Source: Vreelandella andesensis
GTDB taxonomy: Bacteria > Pseudomonadota > Gammaproteobacteria > Pseudomonadales > Halomonadaceae
Assembly (NCBI RefSeq): GCF_003989795.1
Contig: NZ_RZHG01000021.1
Location: 1-64,000 of the forward strand
Length of the DNA: 64,000 nt
Reading direction: 5' to 3'
Shown: in pieces, positions 45,139-52,163 of the stretch
How the letters are laid out: the number at the start of each line of letters is the position of its first letter
Position numbering within the stretch: the first letter of the stretch is position 1
Made by a program: the position numbers and the translations under genes
Notes under the pieces: model-generated
What the model saw: only the letters and a program-made list of their open reading frames with translations
Databases searched by the model: none
What the model was told of the DNA's origin: nothing

Positions 45139-46311
45139 ATGCAGTGGGATCACGATATTGTCATTGTTGGCGGCGGCATGGTGGGCGCTGCGCTAGCGGC
45201 CCGTTTAGGTGATGCGGATATATCGGTGGGATTGGTAGAGCGCGGCAGCGCCCCCACCCCACCTAGCGGCGATTATGACCTACGCATCTCCTCGCTTAAT
45301 GCTCGCTCGTTGGCGTTTGTAGAAGCCAGCGGCACCGTGCTACCGGAAGATCGCTGCTGTCCGTTTCGCCATATTGATGTCGCCAACCAGGATGGCTCCG
45401 GCCACTCGCTGTTTTCTGCCCACGACAGCGGCATGGACGACTTCGGCATCTTCATCGAAAACCGCACCCTGCAATATGCGTTGTGGCAGCGTTTAGAAAA
45501 CCTCCCCAGCGTTACTTGCTACACCCAGTGCGCACCGCTTAGCACCATGGCAGCCAGCACCGGCCGCATGCTGGAGCTAGATAACGGCAAAACCTTAAGC
45601 GCCCGCTTGATTGTTGGTGCGGATGGCGCACATTCGACACTAAGAGAACTCGCTGGCATTGGCGTCAGTAGCCACGACTATCATCAGCGGGCGATGATTA
45701 TTAACGTGGAAACTGAGCTGCCCCAACAGGATATCAGTTGGCAGTATTTCACCCCCACCGGCCCGATTGCCATGCTGCCACTATCAGGCCAGCGCGCATC
45801 GCTGGTGTGGTACGACAGCGACGAAGCCACCAAAGCACGTGAGCAGCTATCCAACGACGCCCTAAAAATGGCCATTGAAACCGCCTTTCCCGAGCGGCTG
45901 GGCAAGCTAACTCGCGTGGTGGCCCGGGCGAGCTTTCCCATTAAACGCCAGCACGCCAAACGCTATATCGGCAAGCGCTTGGCATTGATTGGCGACGCCG
46001 CTCACGTGGTGCATCCGTTAGCAGGCCAGGGGTTAAACATCGGCCTGCACGACGCCGATACCCTCGCGGAGCTGATCATTAATGGCCGCGACCCCGGTGA
46101 CTACATCAGCCTGCACAAGTTTGAGTGCCAACGCCGCTTGGCCAACCAAGCGATGATCGCCGCTACCGACAGCTTCCACCACCTGTTTACCGGTTCCAAG
46201 CCACTACGCCAACTGGGCGATCTCAGCCTGCACCTTGCTGAACGCGTACCGCTCGCCAAACGCATGATGATGCAGCAGGCTAACGGGCTAAACCCGTTTA
46301 AAATGCGCTAA
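45139..46311 (+). CDS. UbiH/UbiF/VisC-family FAD-dependent hydroxylase
   Basis: A 390-residue class A flavin monooxygenase. The Rossmann motif is DIVIVGGGMVGAALAARL near residue 6, and the second FAD motif is ALIGDAAHVVHPLAGQGLNIGLHDA. The family adds hydroxyl groups to the ubiquinone ring precursor; which position this one uses is not clear from sequence. The start ATG 45139 has a TAAGGAG site 7 bases upstream, and an ATG 14 codons earlier lacks one. It is transcribed divergently from the sirtuin gene. Confidence 0.92.
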   Translation: MQWDHDIVIVGGGMVGAALAARLGDADISVGLVERGSAPTPPSGDYDLRISSLNARSLAFVEASGTVLPEDRCCPFRHIDVANQDGSGHSLFSAHDSGMDDFGIFIENRTLQYALWQRLENLPSVTCYTQCAPLSTMAASTGRMLELDNGKTLSARLIVGADGAHSTLRELAGIGVSSHDYHQRAMIINVETELPQQDISWQYFTPTGPIAMLPLSGQRASLVWYDSDEATKAREQLSNDALKMAIETAFPERLGKLTRVVARASFPIKRQHAKRYIGKRLALIGDAAHVVHPLAGQGLNIGLHDADTLAELIINGRDPGDYISLHKFECQRRLANQAMIAATDSFHHLFTGSKPLRQLGDLSLHLAERVPLAKRMMMQQANGLNPFKMR

Positions 46312-46760
46312 AGCCGACTACGCAAAGAGGGTGGCAGCATAATCGTTGCCAACAATAATCATAATAATCCCTCACTTAAGGAAGGCGTATGGTACTCAAG
46401 CAACGACCAACAGCGATGCAAAATCTACCCTATCGGCCTCCTATACATTGCCATTAGCAATATATCCGATCGCCGCCGTAGAAGCTTATTCACTGTGCTC
46501 AACCGCACCGGTGGTAACAGATTGCTGGGGTTGGGACAGAAGCGCTCGGCGTTACAAATATTGCCCGGCAACAGCGATTGGTTATGCCTATCTCATTGGC
46601 CTTTATTTTCGCAACACTGTGCCCTAGCGAACAGACTATAGAAAGCCAATAACCTATCGTCAAAATGAGGAAAAGGATTAGCCCCACATAACGTTATCTC
46701 GCGCGCCACGCGTCTGGTGGTTCGCCCGCAATTTCAGATTTATGAAAAGGAGTTTTACTA
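46312..46760. other. Region without a supported gene
   Basis: About 450 bases between the flavin hydroxylase and a tiny membrane-peptide gene. Open frames exist on both strands (for example 46346-46627 plus, 46499-46687 minus), but none has a ribosome site or family-like sequence. It presumably contains the promoter of the small gene downstream. Confidence 0.55.
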
Positions 46761-46835
46761 ATGAACAATATCATCTATATCGTCGGTGCAATCGTTATCG
46801 TTGTAGCGATTCTTTCCTTTCTTGGCTTACGCTAG
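46761..46835 (+). CDS. 24-residue single-span membrane peptide
   Basis: A short gene preceded by a strong ribosome site (AAAAGGAG, 7 bases before ATG). The product starts MNNIIYIVGAIVIVV, is hydrophobic almost throughout, and ends in SFLGLR: one transmembrane helix with a basic C-terminal residue. I recall very similar IIYIVG...SFLGLR peptides in other proteobacteria, often unannotated; this is memory, not a search. Function is unknown. A terminator-like hairpin follows. Confidence 0.75.
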   Translation: MNNIIYIVGAIVIVVAILSFLGLR

Positions 46836-46875
46836 AACGTCGATAACACCTGTTTTCTTTAGAGATTTACACCGG

Positions 46876-46918
46876 GGCCTGCGTCTGTTGAACATTCGCA
46901 GGTCTCTTCTTGTCTGTT
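46876..46918 (+). terminator. Probable terminator after the small membrane-peptide gene
   Basis: Eight-base stem GGCCTGCG/CGCAGGTC (one G-U pair) with a 13-base loop, followed by a T-rich tail (TCTTCTTGTCTGTTTT). It begins 40 bases past the stop. Confidence 0.55.
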
Positions 46919-46950
46919 TTAGGGCATAGCGCCCTTAAAGATGCGTTAAG

Positions 46951-47367
46951 TTACAGGTTTGGCTCTGGCAATACCGGCGGCGTACTGTCCATATAGGTTA
47001 AAAAAGTTTCCCAAACGGTATGGGTTCGCTGCTGAGTCAGCTCGGTTTCGCAGGTCAACGCCATCACTCCCCGAATAGATCCATCACGCCACTGCGTATA
47101 CACAGCATCACAATGGGCGTTGACGTAGGCCTGCCAAGCTTGCTGCGATGCTTCGATAGCGGTCACCAGCTCAGGGTCATCAGCATGATGCGTTACACTT
47201 GCCTTCACATACTGGCTCAGCTCCGCTTGCGCTGACGCCAACTGCATCGCGGCACACTGATTAATATCGAGTGTGGTCATCGCATTATCACAGTTGAGTG
47301 GCTTATCTTCTGCCATCGCCATTACCGCAGAGGTAAGACTTGCCAACACCACGATTATTGTTCGCAT
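46951..47367 (-). CDS. LprI/DUF1311-family periplasmic protein
   Basis: A 138-residue protein with a signal peptide (MRTIIVVLASLTSAVMAMA, cut before ED). The mature part has the DUF1311 pattern: an early Cys (LNCDNAMTTLDINQCAAMQL), a QAWQAYVNAHCDAVY segment and a final Cys in LTCETELTQQRTH. Relatives include the lysozyme-inhibitor LprI and many periplasmic proteins of unknown role. GAGGCA precedes ATG. It is a single gene between the small membrane peptide and a DsbA-like gene. Confidence 0.85.
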   Translation of the reverse strand: MRTIIVVLASLTSAVMAMAEDKPLNCDNAMTTLDINQCAAMQLASAQAELSQYVKASVTHHADDPELVTAIEASQQAWQAYVNAHCDAVYTQWRDGSIRGVMALTCETELTQQRTHTVWETFLTYMDSTPPVLPEPNL

Positions 47368-47457
47368 TCGTTTGCCTCAAACCTATAAAGTTCAGTGCTA
47401 CCCAATGCCAGTTGTACCGCCAATACCGCCCTCATTTCAGGCGGAGCTTCTAGAATG

Positions 47458-48111
47458 TTAGCGGCTAGCGTTTTCCTCAGCCACCTGACGAAGCGCATCC
47501 ACAAGTACGTCAGCAGGCTGGGCGCCAGAGATCAGGTAGCGACCGTCGAGAATGAAGGCTGGCACGGCATTGACACCAGCCTCCACGAATTTCTGCTCTG
47601 CCGCTCGAACGTCGTCCGCATACTGATCCGACCGGGCGATGGCCTCGGCGGCGTCGCCGTCAAGCCCAACCTCGATGGCCTTCTCGCGCAGAACCTCTGG
47701 GTCGGCGGGGTTTTTCGCCTCACCAAAGTAGGCCTCGAACAATGCCAACTGCAGCGCCGTCTCTCGGTTCTGTGTTCCAGCCCACGCCAGCACGCGGTGG
47801 GCATCGAACGTATTGTTCGCCCGGCGTTCCAGGGCACCGCTGAAATTCAGCCCAAGCGCTTCGGCGGCGGCCATAATCTCGCGCTGGGACTGCTCCATGC
47901 TGGCTGCGTCTTTTCCGTACTTGCGGCACAAGTGCTCTAGAATTGGCTCGCCCTCAGGCGGCATATCCCGGTTGAGTTCAAAAGGCTGCCAAAAGAGTTC
48001 AACGTCGATCTCACCATCAAGGGTTTCTAGCGCTTGTTCTAAGCGCCGGTAGCCAATCGCGCACCACGGGCATGCTACATCTGACACTAGGTCGATTCTC
48101 AACTTTTGCAT
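47458..48111 (-). CDS. DsbA-family oxidoreductase (FrnE-like)
   Basis: A 217-residue cytoplasmic thioredoxin-fold protein without a signal peptide. The redox motif is CPWC (C14, C17), with the long helical insertion and the GVNAVPAFILDGRYLISGAQ cis-proline segment of the FrnE / 2-hydroxychromene-2-carboxylate isomerase-like branch. These act as disulfide oxidoreductases in stress responses. AAGGAG precedes ATG. Confidence 0.92.
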   Translation of the reverse strand: MQKLRIDLVSDVACPWCAIGYRRLEQALETLDGEIDVELFWQPFELNRDMPPEGEPILEHLCRKYGKDAASMEQSQREIMAAAEALGLNFSGALERRANNTFDAHRVLAWAGTQNRETALQLALFEAYFGEAKNPADPEVLREKAIEVGLDGDAAEAIARSDQYADDVRAAEQKFVEAGVNAVPAFILDGRYLISGAQPADVLVDALRQVAEENASR

Positions 48112-48235
48112 GATGGTTCTCCTTGCTGGGTTCGATCATCGGGGCTCAAACAGCACCGAGCACTGGCTTGTAACACGAAACACATAAACGTAACCAGCCC
48201 AGCAACAGGTCAGCGACGACCATGCACAGAAAACA

Positions 48236-49198
48236 CTACTCGCCCACCACCTCAGAAAAGTGGCCCGATTTTTCCAGGGTGTATTCGCCAAAATCTCGCG
48301 CCAAGAACACCGAGCCTGAATAAACACGTTGGGCTTCTTCGCGGATGTTCTCAATGGATGGCGACGCATGGGGGTTACGTTGATAACGAGGGCTAAAGTG
48401 CGTCAGCACCAAATTCGGCAGCTGTGCTTTTTCGGCAAAATCAGCAACAAGCTTGCCGTAGCTATGCCCCACATCACCGGCTTTATGGGCCATCTCTTCG
48501 CTGTAAGTGGCTTCATGCACCAGGGCTTGCGCCCCCGCGCACGCCTCGATCAACAAGTCAGGCTGGTCGTTATCCCCAGCAATCACTATTTTCCTGGGCG
48601 TGTTTTTAAAGATTAAGTAGTCATGGCTTTTTAACTGTTCGCCCGCGAACTCAATATCAAACCCTTGCTTCAACTGCCCCCACAACGGCCCTCTCGGAAT
48701 GCCCTTCTGCGCTAACTTATCCATGTCTAGGGCAGCATCAACCTTGCGCTCCGTGAACGCATAGGCGTAAGACGCCACCCTATGTGAAAGGCTGAATGTC
48801 TCAACCGCGATGTTCTCAAACTCAACGCTTGGCAGGTCGTCCGAGGCGATAAACTCTAAGGCGAAAGGTAAGCTGAGCTGCGTCACCTCACAGGTGGCCT
48901 CCAACCAAGTTTTGATACCTGCGGGCGCCACAATAGTCAGCGGCGCTTTTCGGCCACCCATGGCCGCACTCGCCAGTATGCCCGGCAGCCCATAGCAATG
49001 GTCGCCGTGCACGTGGGTAATCAAAATAGCTTTCAACGAATGGAACGACAGCCTGGTATGCAACACCTGATGCTGGGTGCCTTCACCACAATCGATCAGG
49101 TACCAGCTCCTCCCCTTGCTCTCTCGCAAAGCGATACCGGAGACGTTTCTTGTTTTCGTGGGCACACCGGCGGAGGTACCTAGAAAGAGTAGGTTCAT
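48236..49198 (-). CDS. rnz: Ribonuclease Z (MBL-fold tRNA 3' endonuclease family)
   Basis: A 320-residue metallo-beta-lactamase-fold protein starting MNLLFLGTSAGVPTKTRN. The zinc motif is THVHGDHCYG, with later ligands in IAGDN, HEATY and LTHFSPRY. It matches RNase Z/BN in length and in the LGTSAG(V)P start. The frame is open far upstream into the next genes, but the conserved start is at 49198. It marks the chromosomal edge of the cassette region. Confidence 0.93.
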   Translation of the reverse strand: MNLLFLGTSAGVPTKTRNVSGIALRESKGRSWYLIDCGEGTQHQVLHTRLSFHSLKAILITHVHGDHCYGLPGILASAAMGGRKAPLTIVAPAGIKTWLEATCEVTQLSLPFALEFIASDDLPSVEFENIAVETFSLSHRVASYAYAFTERKVDAALDMDKLAQKGIPRGPLWGQLKQGFDIEFAGEQLKSHDYLIFKNTPRKIVIAGDNDQPDLLIEACAGAQALVHEATYSEEMAHKAGDVGHSYGKLVADFAEKAQLPNLVLTHFSPRYQRNPHASPSIENIREEAQRVYSGSVFLARDFGEYTLEKSGHFSEVVGE

Positions 49199-49226
49199 AT
49201 CGCGTCCGTGCTTTCTCTTTAGAAAT

Positions 49227-49322
49227 CTGAACCTAGGCTGGCGGCATACAGATTTCCAATAAGTTGGGTTGTTCAGTTTCTTTACGGCAGGATGCCAACG
49301 ACAGCCGTAGCCATCGTTAAGC
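49227..49322 (-). other. attC-like site after higA (low confidence)
   Basis: On the reverse strand GCTTAAC (49322-49316, fitting RYYYAAC and containing the higA stop) starts the element. GTTCAG (49232-49227) ends it, pairing with one mismatch. The internal GGCTACGGC pairs imperfectly with GCCGCCAGCC. The right core deviates from GTTRRRY, so it may be decayed. Confidence 0.4.
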
Positions 49323-49610
49323 GGCCTCAAAATCCAATGGCTGCAGGTCGTCCAAATTAATTGTGCTGCGAGCCATCCATAGGTCATACATATCCTGCAT
49401 GGCCAGCCAGCTCTCCGGGGCACGTCCGAGAACCTTCGACAAGCGCAAAGACATTTCAGGGCTAATGCCACTATCCCCCTTAAGCAACCGTGACAAGGTG
49501 GAAGGTGAAACACCCAAGCTGGAAGCAAGCTGACGGGAGCTGATACCAAAAGGTTCTAGGTACACTTCCCGAATAAATTCGCCAGGATGCGGCGGATTAT
49601 GCATCGTCAT
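49317..49610 (-). CDS. higA: Antitoxin HigA (XRE family)
   Basis: A 97-residue helix-turn-helix antitoxin starting MTMHNPPHPGEFIREVYLEPFG, the usual HigA opening. The HTH is SSRQLASSLGVSPSTLSRLLKG, followed by ISPEMSLRLSKVLGRAPESWLAMQDMYDL. It neutralises HigB and represses the operon. As in most higBA loci the toxin is encoded first; the two genes overlap by one base. Its stop lies within an attC-like core. Confidence 0.95.
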   Translation of the reverse strand: MTMHNPPHPGEFIREVYLEPFGISSRQLASSLGVSPSTLSRLLKGDSGISPEMSLRLSKVLGRAPESWLAMQDMYDLWMARSTINLDDLQPLDFEAA

Positions 49611-49894
49611 TAGTGATAATCCTCATAATCAAGAATATACGCATTGCCATCTCGAAATTCGAACGTCATGCGCCAATTTCCGTTGATCCAAATTGACCAC
49701 CGCGCTTTGTCTCTCCCCTTCAATGGGTGGAGCCTAAAACCGGGGATATCCATACCTTCTACTGACACGGCCGTGTCAAGAGCGGCAAGCTGCATACGCA
49801 ATTTCTTGGCATGATCCGCCTGTATACCAGCGGTGCTGCCACTAGCGTAGAACCGCTTGAGTCCCTTGTGGCGGAATGATTTAATTATAAGCAC
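49610..49894 (-). CDS. higB: Toxin HigB (RelE-like mRNA interferase)
   Basis: A ParE/RelE-fold ribosome-dependent mRNase. Family features are KSFRHKGLKRFY, the GFRLHPLKG core, WSIWINGNWRMTFEF (catalytic Arg region) and the final YILDYEDYH. Start is unclear. The codon aligned with the usual Met of MIKSF is ATA (49888), so I list the nearest upstream GTG (49894, 94 residues) with no good ribosome site. An ATG far upstream (50008) lies inside an attC-like site. A TTGTTG-N17-TATGAT promoter at 49923-49895 would start RNA near 49888, leaving little or no leader. Confidence 0.8.
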   Translation of the reverse strand: MLIIKSFRHKGLKRFYASGSTAGIQADHAKKLRMQLAALDTAVSVEGMDIPGFRLHPLKGRDKARWSIWINGNWRMTFEFRDGNAYILDYEDYH

Positions 49895-49923
49895 ATCATA
49901 GCGTGCTGCGCACCACGCAACAA
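49895..49923 (-). promoter_or_regulatory. Predicted promoter of higBA
   Basis: On the reverse strand TTGTTG (49923-49918) and TATGAT (49900-49895) are 17 bases apart. The predicted RNA start falls almost on the first codon of higB. Confidence 0.45.
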
Positions 49924-49991
49924 CAAGGTTTATATTGTTTGCGTTACCCGAGCCCGAGCCAACAACGTACCCTTTCGGGATTTGGTGGAGC

Positions 49992-50061
49992 GCTAACGTT
50001 TTAATCACCGAAAAATGACGAGCGCCAGCGAGTTATTTTCTCGGCGCAATGACTTGTTAGC
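49992..50061 (-). other. attC-like recombination site after yoeB
   Basis: A 70-base element on the reverse strand: GCTAACAAGTCA... at its left end and ...GTTAGC at its right. The outer 6 bases pair perfectly, TCA pairs TGA, GCGCC pairs GGCGC and GAG pairs CTC around an AAAATAA loop, with unpaired bulges. TAACAAGTC after the left core is a familiar start of chromosomal attC sites. It begins 22 bases past the yoeB stop. Confidence 0.6.
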
Positions 50062-50082
50062 TGCCCTGTGGAAGCGCTGAAT

Positions 50083-50349
50083 CTAATAGTGATAACGACA
50101 TGAAATGATCGTAATGGCATTATCATCAACTGCGTAGACTAATCGATTCGTATCATCTATACGTCGCGACCAAAAACCAGCCAAGTTTTCCTTTAACGGC
50201 TCTGGTTTACCAATACCATCAAAGGGTGAGCGTCTAACGTCGTTTATAAGCTTGTTTATTCGTTTCAGCGTTTTTTTGTCCTGGGTTTGCCAATACAGGT
50301 AATCGCTCCAGGATTCGTCAGTCCATGACAGTAAACGACTACTCATCAA
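50083..50349 (-). CDS. yoeB: Toxin YoeB
   Basis: An 88-residue RelE-superfamily mRNA interferase that cuts mRNA in the ribosome. YoeB catalytic residues are present: E50 in KPEPL, R69 in NRLVY and the C-terminal H87-Y88 in CRYHY. WTDESWSDYLYWQTQDKKTLKRIN is the standard YoeB N-terminus. It overlaps yefM by 11 bases, so the toxin is translationally coupled to its antitoxin. Confidence 0.96.
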   Translation of the reverse strand: MMSSRLLSWTDESWSDYLYWQTQDKKTLKRINKLINDVRRSPFDGIGKPEPLKENLAGFWSRRIDDTNRLVYAVDDNAITIISCRYHY

Positions 50350-50593
50350 TCAAGTCTCTGTGGGTTACCTTACCTGCTTTGAATTGTTCAATTGAGCGAT
50401 TCAAGTGCTCAGCATTCGCCGGTGAGCGCAGTAAGTGCACCGTTTCCATCAGACTGTTGTAGTAGTCTAGCGACATAACAACAGCATCTTCCGAATCACG
50501 GCGAGTAATCACCGCTGTATCTGCGTCATTAACAACGGAATCTAATACCGCTTTCAAACTATTTCTTGCTTCTGTAAAAGACACAATTTTCAT
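50339..50593 (-). CDS. yefM: Antitoxin YefM (Phd/YefM family)
   Basis: An 84-residue antitoxin starting MKIVSFTEARNSLKAVLDSV, with the VITRRDSEDAVVMSLDYYNSLMET dimerisation motif and a flexible C-terminal arm that wraps YoeB. It represses its own promoter with YoeB as co-repressor in the family. GTGGAG precedes ATG. A promoter and a TGTACA operator core lie 53-87 bases upstream. Confidence 0.96.
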   Translation of the reverse strand: MKIVSFTEARNSLKAVLDSVVNDADTAVITRRDSEDAVVMSLDYYNSLMETVHLLRSPANAEHLNRSIEQFKAGKVTHRDLIDE

Positions 50594-50620
50594 AGAGCCT
50601 CCACATTTACTTCTTACAGA

Positions 50621-50652
50621 ACAAGTATAGCCTTAGACCTTAACATGTACAA
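50621..50652 (-). promoter_or_regulatory. Promoter and YefM operator core for yefM-yoeB
   Basis: On the reverse strand TTGTAC and TATACT are separated by 17 bases. The -35 element overlaps TGTACA (50646-50651), the hexamer recognised by YefM in E. coli, so binding would block RNA polymerase. Inferred from consensus. Confidence 0.65.
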
Positions 50653-50676
50653 TATAGCGAACACGTTAATCATGGC

Positions 50677-50750
50677 AGCTAACGCAGAGCACACCGGTGT
50701 TTTTTACGCAGCAAAGCAGATACTAGGGCATCCGAGTGCCGCAGTTAAAC
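50677..50750 (-). other. attC-like recombination site after the ParE remnant
   Basis: On the reverse strand GTTTAAC (50750-50744, a perfect RYYYAAC) starts the element and GCGTTAGCT (about 50685-50677) ends it. The inner arms GCGGCACTCGG and CCGGTGTGCTCTGC pair with bulges, as in attC sites. Total about 74 bases. Confidence 0.5.
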
Positions 50751-50752
50751 TA

Positions 50753-51035
50753 CTACCGTTCACCTCCAAGACCATGCCACACCCGGAGGAACAATGATGG
50801 CACTGGCATGGACTGAATATCGAACGACGCATTTTCCGAAAACCATATCTCGAACAAAGTCAGGCACCGGTGCCATTTCAACCGATGCGCCCACACTGGG
50901 GAAGCCTGGAAGTAATTCGATGTTGCCAACAAGCTCAGAGGCAATCCTGGCCGCCGCCGACGAGTTGTGCTTCGCAATGAACTCTCAGAGGCGTTTCAAA
51001 TCATCAATGGCTTCGTCCGTGAAAACCAGTTTCAC
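50753..51035 (-). pseudogene. ParE/RelE-type toxin remnant
   Basis: Reading the reverse strand from GTG 51035 gives KLVFTDEAIDDLKRL, then a TGA stop at codon 17 (50987-50985). The same frame then continues EFIAKHNSSAAARIASEL and DFVRDMVFGKCVVRYSVHAS. Near the end a +1 shift is needed to read LRVWHGLGGER before the TAG at 50753. These blocks match the ParE/RelE toxin pattern (FIA..N..AA.RIA, R..VFG.YVVRY, ILRVWHG.E.R). One nonsense change and one frameshift make it a pseudogene. GAGGTCAGG upstream may be its old ribosome site. Confidence 0.8.
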
Positions 51036-51073
51036 TTACCTGACCTCGGTGCATCCTGCTCGTTTTCGGCTCA

Positions 51074-51274
51074 TCAGCTATTAAGCCAGCGGTGAACTTC
51101 GCTGGCATCAACAACCTTGCCTTGGGCAGCAGACTCCATTGCCTCTAACGTTTGTTTCCGGCGCTCTTGCTCAGGCTGCTGCTTTTCTATGTATTCCGAC
51201 AATGCCTGGTTGATCACCCAGCCTTTGCTCCGGTGTAACCTGCTGGCGATTATTAAAACGTAGTAACTTGGCAC
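51074..51274 (-). pseudogene. N-terminally truncated RHH/RelB-type antitoxin remnant
   Basis: The C-terminal part, HRSKGWVINQALSEYIEKQ followed by an acidic tail ending ASEVHRWLNS, is typical of ribbon-helix-helix antitoxins paired with ParE/RelE toxins. The normal N-terminal strand (about 20 residues) is missing. Instead the frame runs into unrelated sequence right at the cupin stop codon, with only a GTG start. It sits directly before the broken toxin, as in an antitoxin-toxin pair. It may still be translated as a short protein, so the pseudogene label is an inference. Confidence 0.65.
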
Positions 51275-51652
51275 TCATATGTGGCTGCCTATTTTTTCAG
51301 CCAACGCAAAACCGGCATTGCCCGGCGCAACCATTGAGACAAATATAAAAGGTTCTGGGCCAGAGTTCATTGCACCATGTACTTGCCCAAGTTTTGCTAT
51401 GGCAATATCTCCAGCTTTAAGATGCGTGGCTACGCCGTCACCTTGATAATACTCGGCTTCACCTGAGATAACCGTCCAAGTATCTTGACCGTGAGGATGG
51501 ACATGGGCAGCTATTTCCTGCCCAGGGTGGGCGTACCAAACAACAGCGACAGAGTCGTTGGTTTCCAGAACAACCGAACGAATCGGTTCGCCGTCAGACG
51601 GACGGACATATTCATCCACCGAATAAATCCGTGATTCCGTTTCTGCTTTCAT
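51275..51652 (-). CDS. Cupin-domain protein
   Basis: A small single-domain cupin of 125 residues. Motif 1 is HVHPHGQDTWTVISGEAEYY (metal-binding His/His/Glu-like pattern) and motif 2 is GDIAIAKLGQVHGAMNSG. Function and ligand are unknown; such proteins bind metals and small molecules. The start ATG 51652 has GAGGTG 6 bases upstream; an in-frame GTG two codons earlier overlaps that site. It lies between an attC-like site and the truncated antitoxin, as a cassette gene would. Confidence 0.85.
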   Translation of the reverse strand: MKAETESRIYSVDEYVRPSDGEPIRSVVLETNDSVAVVWYAHPGQEIAAHVHPHGQDTWTVISGEAEYYQGDGVATHLKAGDIAIAKLGQVHGAMNSGPEPFIFVSMVAPGNAGFALAEKIGSHI

Positions 51653-51711
51653 GTTCACACCTCATTTAAAACTGATCGAAAACGTACTCGAACCGCGACG
51701 ACGGCTGGACG

Positions 51712-51794
51712 TTCTAACGCCGCCAGCATGCGCGGCTACGGAATGGAGGTGGTGCAAGATGTAGTAGGCGCCGCCGTGACCGACCTTGTTAGGC
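51712..51794 (-). other. attC recombination site after the 124-residue gene (best candidate)
   Basis: On the reverse strand the 83-base element starts GCCTAACAAGG (perfect RYYYAAC, 51794-51788) and ends GGCGGCGTTAGAA (right core 51718-51712). CTAAC pairs GTTAG, and GGCGGC-type inner arms pair with bulges. GCCTAACAA at the left and GGCGTTAG at the right are the standard attC edges. The stop codon of the gene lies inside the left core. Confidence 0.7.
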
Positions 51795-52163
51795 CATCTT
51801 TTTGGCAACAATTGTCACCCCTTCCGTATAACTATAGCCGTAGCCATAGCCGTAACCCGCATTTGTCTGGCCGCCTGTAGTCGCGTAGAGGTAATTATAT
51901 GCACCAGACAAAGCCTCAGATATGCTCACAACTTCATAACCTTCTGAATTTAGCAACTTAACTGCCTTTGCAATATCGTCAGCCAACCTCTCACCATCAA
52001 TCTCGCAATTAGACCAGCCAGTTTGCTCCCACTTTTCTTCTGTTCGTGTGACATCCTTTTCACCGCCTAATAGCCCTTTTTTCTTCTCGCCAGTTGGTAC
52101 TTTGACCTTTACGGCTTTACCAACAGGCTTGAAGTATGAACTCACATATACAACCTTATTCAA
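51789..52163 (-). CDS. Uncharacterised 124-residue cassette protein with GY repeat
   Basis: Not assigned to a known function. The protein starts MNKVVYVSSYFKPVGKAVKVK, has a lysine/glycine-rich loop (TGEKKKGLLGGEKD), a helix around EIDGERLADDIAKAVKLLNSEGYEVVSI, and a tail with GYGYGYGYSY before TEGVTIVAKKMA. No signal peptide or membrane span. The start is TTG, supported by AGGAG 7 bases upstream. Its stop TAA is embedded in an attC-like core, which suggests an integron cassette gene. Composition looks more AT-rich than the flanking chromosome. Confidence 0.75.
   Translation of the reverse strand: MNKVVYVSSYFKPVGKAVKVKVPTGEKKKGLLGGEKDVTRTEEKWEQTGWSNCEIDGERLADDIAKAVKLLNSEGYEVVSISEALSGAYNYLYATTGGQTNAGYGYGYGYSYTEGVTIVAKKMA

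Noticed and set aside
46346..46627. 93-codon open frame downstream of the flavin hydroxylase
   Set aside because: No Shine-Dalgarno sequence, low-complexity start and no domain pattern; treated as chance.
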